Shown piece after piece: positions 50,528 to 59,295 of a DNA stretch of 64,000 nucleotides. Position numbers and translations under genes: made by a program. The stretch is from Halorhabdus salina (GTDB taxonomy: Archaea; Halobacteriota; Halobacteria; Halobacteriales; Haloarculaceae), in assembly GCF_013839425.1 (NCBI RefSeq), contig NZ_JACDNP010000002.1, positions 125,453 to 189,452 on the forward strand. Reading direction: 5' to 3'. Below the pieces are notes generated by a model, which saw nothing but the letters and a program-made list of their open reading frames with translations, did not search any database and was not told the DNA's origin. Position 1 is the stretch's first letter. The number at the start of each line of letters is the position of its first letter.

Positions 50528-51499
50528 ATGGTCCGGCCACTTAACCGGAGATCCTATATTAAAGGGATCGTGGCGAGCGGGGCAGCTATTGGGCTCGCCG
50601 GCTGTTCGTCCGGCGAAGAAATCACGGATTCTCCTGAGACGGATCAACTAACGGATACCGAGACAGCTACCGAGACTCAAACGACACCCATGACAAACGA
50701 TACTGATTACACTCCGGTCGTTGAACAGGCAGCAGTTACCGGCAGCGCCGTTGCGGCCAATCTCTTCCGCCGGAATATCGAAGTCGAATACAAGGACGAT
50801 ACCAAGGCCAACGTAGTGACGCAGGCCGACCGCGGCGCGCAGGCGGCGATCATGGACACGCTCGACCGGCTGTACCCCGATGCGACGATCATCGGTGAAG
50901 AAGGTGACGCAGCGAAAGAAGTGCCTGAGTCGGGACTGTCGTTCGTCGTCGATCCGCTCGACGGCTCGTACAACTTCACGCGGGGCAACCGCCTCTGGTG
51001 TGCCAGCGTCGCCGCAGTGGAGAACGCCGAGCCCGTCGCGGCCGCGTCCGTCGCCCCAGCACTGGATGACGCCTACGTCGGTACTCCCGAGGGCGTTCAC
51101 CGGAACGGCGAGCCCGTCAGTGTGAGCGACCGTACCGACCCGAAAGGGTTCATGGTCGCACCAACGTACTTCTGGGGTTTTGACAGCCGTGAGCAGTTCG
51201 CCGCCGCAGCGCATGCCGTCGTCGAACGCTTCAGCGATCTCCGGCGAGTCGGATCGACCCAACTCGCACTCGCACTTGTCGCTGCCGGCGAGATCGAAGC
51301 CGCAATCACGAATCTCGAAACGAACCCGTGGGACACGATCGCCGGGGCGGCGATGGTCGAATGGGCCGGTGGCACGGTGACGGACCTGAACGGCGACGCC
51401 TGGGAACCGGACAGCAAGGGTCTCGTCGCCTCTAACGGTGGTGCACACGATCTCGTCCTCGAAGCTACCCAGGAGATAGAAGCCGCTAAAGAGAGCTAG
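50528..51499 (+). CDS. Inositol monophosphatase-family enzyme exported as a Tat lipoprotein
   Basis: A 323-residue protein. The first 26 residues are a Tat lipoprotein signal: NRRSYIKGIVASGAAIGLAGC, with twin Arg and lipobox Cys26 (cited as NRRSYIKG and IGLAGC). A Thr/Glu-rich linker (27-60) follows, then a full IMPase/FBPase fold with metal motifs GEEGD, DPLDGSYNF and WDTIAGAAMVEWAGG. The family hydrolyses inositol-P, fructose-1,6-bisphosphate or NADP and is normally cytosolic, so an exported, membrane-anchored copy is unusual. A T-run at 51507-51513 may end transcription. Confidence 0.85.
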   Translation: MVRPLNRRSYIKGIVASGAAIGLAGCSSGEEITDSPETDQLTDTETATETQTTPMTNDTDYTPVVEQAAVTGSAVAANLFRRNIEVEYKDDTKANVVTQADRGAQAAIMDTLDRLYPDATIIGEEGDAAKEVPESGLSFVVDPLDGSYNFTRGNRLWCASVAAVENAEPVAAASVAPALDDAYVGTPEGVHRNGEPVSVSDRTDPKGFMVAPTYFWGFDSREQFAAAAHAVVERFSDLRRVGSTQLALALVAAGEIEAAITNLETNPWDTIAGAAMVEWAGGTVTDLNGDAWEPDSKGLVASNGGAHDLVLEATQEIEAAKES

Positions 51500-51542
51500 A
51501 TAACCCTATTTTTAAGTGCTACTATTATTTAATTGTGGTTCG

Positions 51543-51572
51543 GGTTAGAACCAGCAACGATCAGTCTGAATG
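51543..51572. repeat. Degenerate repeat-like sequence at the distal end of the CRISPR array
   Basis: Eighteen of 30 positions match the repeat, notably CAGTCTGAA for CCGTCTGAA near the end. It lies 64 bp beyond the last clear repeat, too far for one spacer. Could be an old decayed repeat or chance. Confidence 0.25.
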
Positions 51573-51636
51573 AGTACACCAGTATCAATACACCGTCGAC
51601 CGCACAGCGGCACGCACAACCACTGTGCACTTTGAG

Positions 51637-53979
51637 GCTTCAACCCCACGAGGGTCCGTCTGAAACGTGCCACTCGGCCGGCGGGGAGATCGCCACGTGA
51701 TGGCTTCAACCCCACGAGGGTCCGTCTGAAACACGAATGGCCTTGAGTTCGTAGGCCGCCCGGTTCTTGCTTCAACCCCACGAGGGTCCGTCTGAAACGG
51801 ACTGAGTGAACTCTCTGTCGGTGCGCGAATGGCTGCTTCAACCCCACGAGGGTCCGTCTGAAACCGGATCTTGGAGAGGGGCACGACAAGTGTGGGGTTG
51901 CTTCAACCCCACGAGGGTCCGTCTGAAACCGGTAGTGCGCCGATCGCCGCCGCAGCGATCACGCCGCTTCAACCCCACGAGGGTCCGTCTGAAACGCCGC
52001 GCCCGTCGCGCTGTCACTGCCGTCGATGAGGCTTCAACCCCACGAGGGTCCGTCTGAAACGAGTTCAAGGCCAGCGAGGAGGGCGGCGGCGCGATCTACG
52101 CTTCAACCCCACGAGGGTCCGTCTGAAACAGGACCGGCGAGACGAAGGATCGCCCTCAACTGCATGCTTCAACCCCACGAGGGTCCGTCTGAAACTCCGA
52201 GGCACGATCCGCGGCGCGAGATCCGCCGACAGCTTCAACCCCACGAGGGTCCGTCTGAAACCATACTCATCAACCCCTTCACAGGGTAAGTGCGTCCGCT
52301 TCAACCCCACGAGGGTCCGTCTGAAACTGCCTTTGCGAAGGATCGACTCTCCCGCGTTGCCATTGCTTCAACCCCACGAGGGTCCGTCTGAAACCTTGAT
52401 CCCGAACTGGCCTTCCATCACCGCCATGCTTCAACCCCACGAGGGTCCGTCTGAAACGCTTGTCAAGGCTCACAACGGCGTGGCCTGTATTGATGCTTCA
52501 ACCCCACGAGGGTCCGTCTGAAACCGCCATGCTCGCGGCGTCCGGAGTCCATGCCGTTTTGCTTCAACCCCACGAGGGTCCGTCTGAAACCGTCTGAGTA
52601 GATCGTCCCAATATCCTTGTCGTTCGGCTTCAACCCCACGAGGGTCCGTCTGAAACCGGACGAGGACGTCGAGGAGTAGCGCGGGACCGTCGCTTCAACC
52701 CCACGAGGGTCCGTCTGAAACGTGGCAGCGGTTTTCGATCTCCTTGAATCGATACTGGCTTCAACCCCACGAGGGTCCGTCTGAAACCAGTTGCGATCGT
52801 CCACGCCCCACCAATGACTAGACCGCTTCAACCCCACGAGGGTCCGTCTGAAACGACCCAGTCCGGTGGGTCGTGGCGCTCCTCCCACACGCTTCAACCC
52901 CACGAGGGTCCGTCTGAAACGGGCGGGAAATCGAGCCGGTCGAACTGGCAGCAGGGGCTTCAACCCCACGAGGGTCCGTCTGAAACTCGAGATACTGCTC
53001 GACGATCGCCACATCAAGCAAGCTTCAACCCCACGAGGGTCCGTCTGAAACTCTTCACTCCCCTCAATTGGGCCGGATCTCCCGCATTGCTTCAACCCCA
53101 CGAGGGTCCGTCTGAAACCGTCACCTACGTCCTGAGCCACGCCGGTCTCTATGCTTCAACCCCACGAGGGTCCGTCTGAAACCTTGCGTCGATCACGCCG
53201 ACGACGGTCGCACCCTTCGCTTCAACCCCACGAGGGTCCGTCTGAAACGGCTCTTGAGCGCCTGCCGGGGATCGACGTCCTCGGGGCTTCAACCCCACGA
53301 GGGTCCGTCTGAAACACGACCAGCTACAGCGACACGGGGCTGCTGGATGGCGCTTCAACCCCACGAGGGTCCGTCTGAAACCGTTCTGGAGGCGGTTGAC
53401 CTCGGCCGCCAACTCGGCGCTTCAACCCCACGAGGGTCCGTCTGAAACGTGACTGAGGGGCAGTTGCATCAGTTCGATGTGACCGAGCTTCAACCCCACG
53501 AGGGTCCGTCTGAAACCAGGACGACGACCAGGACGACGTCGACGACCAGGAGGCTTCAACCCCACGAGGGTCCGTCTGAAACCGTCGTGGCTGACCGTCG
53601 GGAGCATCACCTTCGATCGGCTTCAACCCCACGAGGGTCCGTCTGAAACTATACCGCAACAGCCGGCGGCCAAGCCTACAAAGCGCTTCAACCCCACGAG
53701 GGTCCGTCTGAAACAGGACGCAGTACAGCTCGTCCCCAGTCAAGTACGTGCTTCAACCCCACGAGGGTCCGTCTGAAACTGTTGAAGTCGATCGGTTCCT
53801 GGCCGTAGGTCCGTGCTTCAACCCCACGAGGGTCCGTCTGAAACGCTGTAGTAGGCCGTCGGGCTCTGGCTGGGGTCACGGCTTCAACCCCACGAGGGTC
53901 CGTCTGAAACCGTCACGACCGTCCTCGACGGCACGGAATCAGACGCCTCGCTTCAACCCCACGAGGGTCCGTCTGAAAC
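51637..53979 (-). CRISPR. CRISPR array, 36 repeats and 35 spacers (type I-B)
   Basis: Thirty-six 30-nt repeats, identical as far as I can read, begin GCTTCAACCCCACGAG and end TCCGTCTGAAAC on the plus strand (first copy 51637-51666, last 53950-53979). Spacers are 33-39 nt, mostly 35-37. On the minus strand the repeat starts GTTTCAGACGG and ends GTTGAAGC, the eight-base 5' handle pattern of haloarchaeal I-B crRNAs. The leader and cas2 lie at the high-coordinate end, so transcription runs leftward and new spacers are added near 53979. Even the oldest repeats are not degenerate. Many spacers translate without stops, as expected for viral coding DNA. One spacer (53517-53552) is an internal repeat of GACGACCAG. 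Confidence 0.98.
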
Positions 53980-54081
53980 CATGGCCGAAACTGGCCATAT
54001 ATGGCCCAATACGGGAGGATAGCTGTTAGTATTTTCGTCGACCTTCAGTAGCCCCCAAACACCGGGGGGGTCGATGACAGA
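53980..54081 (-). promoter_or_regulatory. CRISPR leader and cas2 3' region
   Basis: About 100 bp between the first repeat and cas2. The perfect palindrome GGCCATATATGGCC (53993-54006) sits just outside the repeat, with another GGCC at 53984. AAAATACTAAC on the minus strand (about 54025-54035) may be the array promoter. CCCCC-AAACA-CCGGGGG (54052-54069) is a GC hairpin directly behind cas2, probably its terminator. Confidence 0.65.
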
Positions 54082-54345
54082 CTATAGAAATTGGTCGTCT
54101 TCAGTCGGATCCTCGCCGTAGACTGTCCGGGAAACGTATTGTTCTGCGCTCATCCGATAGACGATCACGGACTCACCGGGCTCCAACATCGATTCGAGTT
54201 CCTGCTTGATCTCTTCCAGATCACCCTCCGTTATCTCCCCCTCGAACACCGAGTTCTGGACGTGGGTTAGATACCGACGGAGGAAGTTCAAGAACAGCCG
54301 GGTTCGATCGGCTTCGACATCGTAGACGGCGACGACGTACACCAC
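54082..54345 (-). CDS. cas2: CRISPR adaptation nuclease Cas2
   Basis: Eighty-seven residues; ferredoxin-like fold starting MVYVVAVYDVEADRTR with the metal Asp9, then FLRRYLTHVQNSVFEGEIT. With Cas1 it inserts new spacers next to the leader. It ends the operon, adjoining the leader; 1-bp gap to cas1. Confidence 0.96.
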   Translation of the reverse strand: MVYVVAVYDVEADRTRLFLNFLRRYLTHVQNSVFEGEITEGDLEEIKQELESMLEPGESVIVYRMSAEQYVSRTVYGEDPTEDDQFL

Positions 54346-54346
54346 G

Positions 54347-55339
54347 TTACCACCACCGCTCGAAGGATTCGTAGGGCTCGCCGGTCAGTAGATGCTTCTT
54401 GAGCTTGTACGCCTCGACCCGGAGTAGATACTGGTAACTCACCTTCCGGTCGAGATTCGGATGTTCGACGGTCCGGTCCAGTGTCTCCTCGAACTCCTTC
54501 GAAAACGTCTCTCGCCCGCTCTCGGTGAGCAGACACGAGTTCATTTCCGAATCGAAGTCGTCGTCGGATAGTTGCCCTCGATTCACGAGGCGAAACACCA
54601 CCCGATCGGTCAGTACCGGCTTGAACAGGTCTGCAAGGTCAAGTGCCAACGAGTACCGCCGCTCGCCTGGTTCGTGGAGATAGCTGATCGTCGGATCGAG
54701 TGCCGTGGCTCGAATGGCCGAGACGATGTTCGCGTAGACCAGACTGTTCCCAAAGGAGATCAGACTGTTCACCTTGTTGTTCGGCGGGTTGTACTTTCGG
54801 CCGCCGAAGACAAACCCGTCCGGCAGGATCTGATCGAAGATCGCGTAGTACGCCCGTCGAGCACTCGCTTCGACGCCCATAGCTTCCTCGACGGACGCCA
54901 CAGACGGTATCTCCTCACCGCGGCGATCGAGTGCGTCCAGTGTCGAATCGAGGTCGTACCCCCGGTTATCGTAATAGGAGACGTTCGCCCGCATGTTGTG
55001 GATGCTCCCCTCGACAATCTCGCGGGCGAGTTCGGTCCGTTGGGTGGGATCGTCGTACGCTCGGACCTGCTCGACGACGGTCTGACCCGATGTTTGGCCG
55101 CGCTCGGGCATGATCGACCCCGAGTAGTAGTCGTTCCAGCCGAAGACGTGCATCGCGACCCCGTGATCGTCGAGAAACGACACAACACGCGTGTTGAAGT
55201 CGATCTGACCGTGCAAGAACAGCGCCTCGGCGTTCTCGATCGGGAGGTACTTCTTCTCGCCGTCCTCGGTGACGAGCCGCACCGTGTCGATGTGTCGCTC
55301 AACGCGTCCGTCCGAGAAGATGTGGTAGTTGTCGTTCAT
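54347..55339 (-). CDS. cas1: CRISPR integrase Cas1
   Basis: A 330-residue integrase with the N-terminal beta domain (YHIFSDGRVERHIDTVRLV) and the all-helical catalytic part: NNKVNSLISFGNSLVYANIV, ISYLHEPGERRYSLALDLAD and FKPVLTDRVV contain the family's Glu, His and Asp. The Cas1-Cas2 complex cuts the leader-repeat junction and integrates prespacers. Start ATG 55339, 3 bp after cas4. Confidence 0.96.
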   Translation of the reverse strand: MNDNYHIFSDGRVERHIDTVRLVTEDGEKKYLPIENAEALFLHGQIDFNTRVVSFLDDHGVAMHVFGWNDYYSGSIMPERGQTSGQTVVEQVRAYDDPTQRTELAREIVEGSIHNMRANVSYYDNRGYDLDSTLDALDRRGEEIPSVASVEEAMGVEASARRAYYAIFDQILPDGFVFGGRKYNPPNNKVNSLISFGNSLVYANIVSAIRATALDPTISYLHEPGERRYSLALDLADLFKPVLTDRVVFRLVNRGQLSDDDFDSEMNSCLLTESGRETFSKEFEETLDRTVEHPNLDRKVSYQYLLRVEAYKLKKHLLTGEPYESFERWW

Positions 55340-55342
55340 GGC

Positions 55343-55921
55343 TTAACAGCTCCAGCAGAAGTCGTGGTACGCACACGAGTCACAGTACGGCTTCTCAGTC
55401 GCTGCGGGTGGGGATTCCTGCTGCACTATCCCGTGGATCCCGCGGATCGCATCCTCGACTCGTTCAACCGCTTCGTCGGTCAACTCGACCGGTTCGCGCT
55501 TTCGCTCGGTCGGATGGGCGAGAACGCCCTCTTTCTCGACGCCAACCACACGGTCGAGATACCATAGGTAGTACAGCAACTGGAGGCGAGCCGGCTCGAC
55601 CAGCGACGAGGACGGTTTGACCTCGACGATCCGTCCGTCGTCCAGCATATCCGGCGCGATCCGGCCGTCGATACTGAGGTTCCGTCGCTTGTCGTCGTAG
55701 GCGGTATCGTCGACGTGCGTTCCCCGGACGACGTTCGGATTCTCCCTGTCGATCTCGATGTTTCGGCTCTCGAACCAGAGTTCGCGCTTACAAACCTCGT
55801 AGTATTGCATCATGACGCCGGTAACGTGAAACGGCGACTCGATCGCCTCGTCGCGAGCTGATTCGAGAAGGAGATCAACAGGATCGGATTCCTCGGTTCG
55901 CTCGTCAGTGGGTTCACTCAT
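55343..55921 (-). CDS. cas4: CRISPR adaptation exonuclease Cas4
   Basis: A 192-residue RecB-type nuclease. The Fe-S cysteines are in YYEVCKRELWF and the C-terminal CDSCAYHDFCWSC; nuclease motifs are HVDDTAYDD, VEVKPSSSL (Asp/Glu-x-Lys region) and QLLYYLWYLD. Cas4 trims prespacers and helps choose the PAM and orientation. ATG 55921 overlaps the cas3 stop by 4 bp. Confidence 0.94.
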   Translation of the reverse strand: MSEPTDERTEESDPVDLLLESARDEAIESPFHVTGVMMQYYEVCKRELWFESRNIEIDRENPNVVRGTHVDDTAYDDKRRNLSIDGRIAPDMLDDGRIVEVKPSSSLVEPARLQLLYYLWYLDRVVGVEKEGVLAHPTERKREPVELTDEAVERVEDAIRGIHGIVQQESPPAATEKPYCDSCAYHDFCWSC

Positions 55922-58485
55922 AGGAACTGGTGATTGACGCTCGCTTCAGGGACGACGAATCCAGTCGTTCGATCGAAGTGCGACGGATTTTGCTGGACGT
56001 CAAGCTCATATATGCCTTCATCCTCGACGAGCGGCGGGAGATTCGTTATCGCGTCAGCAATATCGCTATCTTCCGAATAATACGGGACCGAGAGACGCAG
56101 CGATTTCGTCTCTTCAAGCAACTGGCCCAAGACCTCAAACTCGAAGTTTCGTTCAGCGTTTCGAATCGCTTCCGTCCGCTCCCGCTCGGCTGGCGTTCGC
56201 GTCACGACAATCTCTGCTGAGAGTTGTTCTTTGATGAGAGAGATATTCCCCAGCTCCTCCGCTTTCGCATCGTCAACCCAGTCAGCGTACACTTGCTTGC
56301 CAACATCCTTGTCTTCCCGTAGCCGCTCAAAGTACCGTTCGACGGCCGTTCGAGCCACGTCCGTCTCGGTAAGCGACCCAGATTCATCTCGAACCTGTCT
56401 GAGTGTATCGGCTACTGTCGGGAGCAGTGTCGTGTCACGATTGTAGACGGCTTCCGCCGGTGTCTTCGACTGATCGTCCAGCGCATCAAGCCACCAGACA
56501 GTGACGACTCCCTGTTCACGTTCGAAGGAGCGATTACACCGACCGGCGGCCTGTACGATGCTATCGATGGGCGCAAGGTCCCGAAAGACGCGATCGAAGC
56601 TGATATCGACGCCAGCCTCGACGAGTTGCGTCGATATCGTCAGCGTCGGATGATCCGCGTCGGTGAGTTCTTTCGCGATCTCGATTAGCGTGAGTCGATC
56701 CGCTGGCCGAAGTCGAGTCGACAGATGAACCAATGCGTCGTCGTCAGTTGCCGCAACGCGTTCCGCGATGGCTTTCGGTTCGACGTCGTCGACTGATCCT
56801 TTTTGTTGTAGTTCGTCGTCATACAGGCGACCGACATCGATGAAGCCGTCGCAGTCAACTTGTTCGGTGAGTTCTCGTGCGCTGTCGATCGTGTTACAGA
56901 CAGCGAGCGTGGTCTGCCCCGATTCGACCGCCTCAGCGAGTTCGGTCGTGGCTGCTGCATAGGATTTCGGCTCGCTTTGGGACTCGATATACCGCTCGGT
57001 CGAATCGTCAAGTTCGTAGGAAACACGACGGATGCTCTCGAAATATTGGTCTGGATCGTCTACCAGTTCAGTTTCGTCGTCGAACAATCGTGGTTGCGTG
57101 GCAGTCATCGCGATTACCGTCGCGTCGTACTGTTCGGTGAGGATGTCGATGAGCCGTGGAACAAGTTTCCACCAGTCCAATGGGAGGCTCTGTGGTTCGT
57201 CAAGGACGACAACGGCATCCCGAAGGGCCGGAAGTTTCATTGATTGCCTGTTTTTCGGTCCAGCTAGGCTCTCGAACAACTGGACGAACGTCGTGACTGT
57301 CAGGCCTGCCCGCCAACTTTCAGCCAGCATTCCCGCAACGTCGTCGGAGAGGTCTGCCTCATCATCGTCGGTCGAGTCCTGAATTGTCGACTCCGCAAGA
57401 TGGTGATGAGCGGTTAGCAGCCGTCCAGTCCCATCCGTCCGATAGATCGTTTCGAGTTCGTCGACGACCTGATCGATGATGCTCGTGAATGGGAGCGCGT
57501 AGATGATGCGACTCTTCTCATCCTCGTCGCGGAGTTTCTGTGCAGCAGAGAGTCCGGCGAGTGTCTTCCCCATCCCTGTCGGAAGCGTGAGTGTCGCCAC
57601 GTCACTCCGACCAGTTTCGAATTCCGAGACGGCTTCTAGAACACTCTCTCGCGCACGTGAGCGATAGTAATTCAGTCGTTCGGGACGACTCCCGTCTTCA
57701 TCCTGTCGAACATCTGCTTCGAGTCGCTCGACATATTCGTCGAGACGGTCAGTAGACGGCGTTTCGGCGGCGAACGTCTGCTCGTCGTTCGGTGCACCGG
57801 CCGCACTCGTTTTGTCAGCGAGAACGAGCGAGCCCCAACATTGCAGGACAAGTCCGTAACAGATGTCGGAAACTGCGTCTTCGCGTGGCTCGGGAACGAT
57901 CCCGCGCGTCGCAACGGTATCTTCTATCTTATCGAGGAGATCGATGAATCCATCTCGGAACCCATCCCATGAGCCGTCTCCGTTCGTCGCTTCGTCAAAT
58001 ACCTTATGAGATAGCCCGGATTCTTCGCCGTCGATGTCTTTGATCTGCTTTGCAAGCACCGCGTGAGGCCCGTCAGCAGAGCCGTCCTGTCGGTGTGAGC
58101 GATCGAAGACGTACTCGGCTACGTTTGGAAGGCGACCGTGGTGTTTCGCTACGGCGACAAACCCGGCGAGACAGGTTTCGGTCTCGAATCCCTGGGCGTC
58201 GAGAGCGTAAAACGCAGCAAACGAGCCGAGCGGCGCGTGGTGACGCAACCGATTCTCGTCGGGCGATCTACCTGTTTCGAGGTATCGCTGGAAGTACGTC
58301 GTTGCCTTTCCGAAATCATGAAGATACGCCAACGTTTCGACAATCGAGCGTAGTGACTCGTCATCGGACGTCTTCGCATCCTCTGGGACGACATACTCGA
58401 CACGGGACGTGACATCCCCCAAGTGGTCGAGCAGGTACGTTCCCTCCTGTCCGTCTTCCGGAGGATGAGAATATGGACGGCTCAC
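55918..58485 (-). CDS. cas3: Cas3 nuclease-helicase
   Basis: An 855-residue effector nuclease. The HD nuclease domain uses His in LLDHLGDV, LAYLHDFGKAT and RLRHHAPLG, and KHHGRLP. The SF2 helicase follows: motif I LPTGMGKTLAG, motif II VVLDEPQSLPL (DEPQ instead of DExH), motif III AMTATQP, motif VI QAAGRCNR. Recruited by Cascade bound to target DNA, it unwinds and degrades it. Typical I-B size. Begins 2 bp after cas5. Confidence 0.95.
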   Translation of the reverse strand: MSRPYSHPPEDGQEGTYLLDHLGDVTSRVEYVVPEDAKTSDDESLRSIVETLAYLHDFGKATTYFQRYLETGRSPDENRLRHHAPLGSFAAFYALDAQGFETETCLAGFVAVAKHHGRLPNVAEYVFDRSHRQDGSADGPHAVLAKQIKDIDGEESGLSHKVFDEATNGDGSWDGFRDGFIDLLDKIEDTVATRGIVPEPREDAVSDICYGLVLQCWGSLVLADKTSAAGAPNDEQTFAAETPSTDRLDEYVERLEADVRQDEDGSRPERLNYYRSRARESVLEAVSEFETGRSDVATLTLPTGMGKTLAGLSAAQKLRDEDEKSRIIYALPFTSIIDQVVDELETIYRTDGTGRLLTAHHHLAESTIQDSTDDDEADLSDDVAGMLAESWRAGLTVTTFVQLFESLAGPKNRQSMKLPALRDAVVVLDEPQSLPLDWWKLVPRLIDILTEQYDATVIAMTATQPRLFDDETELVDDPDQYFESIRRVSYELDDSTERYIESQSEPKSYAAATTELAEAVESGQTTLAVCNTIDSARELTEQVDCDGFIDVGRLYDDELQQKGSVDDVEPKAIAERVAATDDDALVHLSTRLRPADRLTLIEIAKELTDADHPTLTISTQLVEAGVDISFDRVFRDLAPIDSIVQAAGRCNRSFEREQGVVTVWWLDALDDQSKTPAEAVYNRDTTLLPTVADTLRQVRDESGSLTETDVARTAVERYFERLREDKDVGKQVYADWVDDAKAEELGNISLIKEQLSAEIVVTRTPAERERTEAIRNAERNFEFEVLGQLLEETKSLRLSVPYYSEDSDIADAITNLPPLVEDEGIYELDVQQNPSHFDRTTGFVVPEASVNHQFL

Positions 58486-58486
58486 G

Positions 58487-59293
58487 TCACACGAACACCA
58501 CCGTCCGATCGCCCACCCGGGCGGCGTCAGTGTCAGTTACGGTAAGCGGGCCTGCATCCGGATTATATGCGTACGTCGTGAACGCGGTCGTCGTTCTTCC
58601 GCCCCCGTCAGTGGCCATGAACGCCGGCGATTCCTCGATCTGACAGCGGTGACCGTCGTCCATGATCACGTCGTCGAACCCCCCGGGGACCGCGGAATCG
58701 GCTCTTACTCGTTCAATTCCCCTATCAATCGGATTGACATCGAATACACCGTGATATTCGATCTCGGCGAGATGTTCCGAGAGACCAAGGCTCGGGACGT
58801 AATGGGATTTCCCGGCTTCAAGCATCGATTTGAGTTCCTCAAACCGGTCACCGTCACGTAGCGAAACATCGATCCTGTATGCCGGTTCGACCAACACTTC
58901 GTAGTTGTGCTGTTGGCGGAGCTTCGTCGGATCGGGTAGCTTCACGCTAATCTTGCCCTGAGAATTCAACGAGGAGAGGTCTCCTGCGGCAGTCGAGAGC
59001 GTATTCATCGGCATGTTCACTGTCCGTAGCTCTCTGACTGGCTCGATCGCGATCGACGACGCCCCCGGGCCGAACAGGTCGTAGTACTCGTCGCGCCCGA
59101 TCCCGAGTACGGCCGCTAGGAGACCCGCGATGGTCGTTCGTGGAATGATTCGGTAGGTCTGTTTGACGATATTTCCTTCGACGCGCCTGAAGTGTCCCCA
59201 CGGCCCACGAACGGTGAGTGACAGACACTGTTCGGGGACTGTCCGCTCCGTATCCCCGTCAGACACCGACTCGTCCAGCGATTGCCGAGCCAT
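58487..59293 (-). CDS. cas5: Cascade subunit Cas5 (Cas5h/b type)
   Basis: A 268-residue RAMP protein. CLSLTVRGPWGHFRRVEGN and QTYRIIPRTTIAGLLAAVLG form the N-terminal ferredoxin-like fold that clamps the crRNA 5' handle; GVFDVNPIDRGIERVR and a beta-rich C-terminus follow. ATG 59293 is used; a GTG at 59299 overlaps the cas7 stop. In I-B Cascade it bridges Cas7 and Cas8b. Confidence 0.92.
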   Translation of the reverse strand: MARQSLDESVSDGDTERTVPEQCLSLTVRGPWGHFRRVEGNIVKQTYRIIPRTTIAGLLAAVLGIGRDEYYDLFGPGASSIAIEPVRELRTVNMPMNTLSTAAGDLSSLNSQGKISVKLPDPTKLRQQHNYEVLVEPAYRIDVSLRDGDRFEELKSMLEAGKSHYVPSLGLSEHLAEIEYHGVFDVNPIDRGIERVRADSAVPGGFDDVIMDDGHRCQIEESPAFMATDGGGRTTTAFTTYAYNPDAGPLTVTDTDAARVGDRTVVFV

Positions 59294-59295
59294 CG

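Noticed and set aside
51545-53879. Many ORFs on both strands inside the array, with repeated RRTLVGLK or LQPHEGPSET peptides
   Set aside because: They are translations of the CRISPR repeats plus spacers, not genes.
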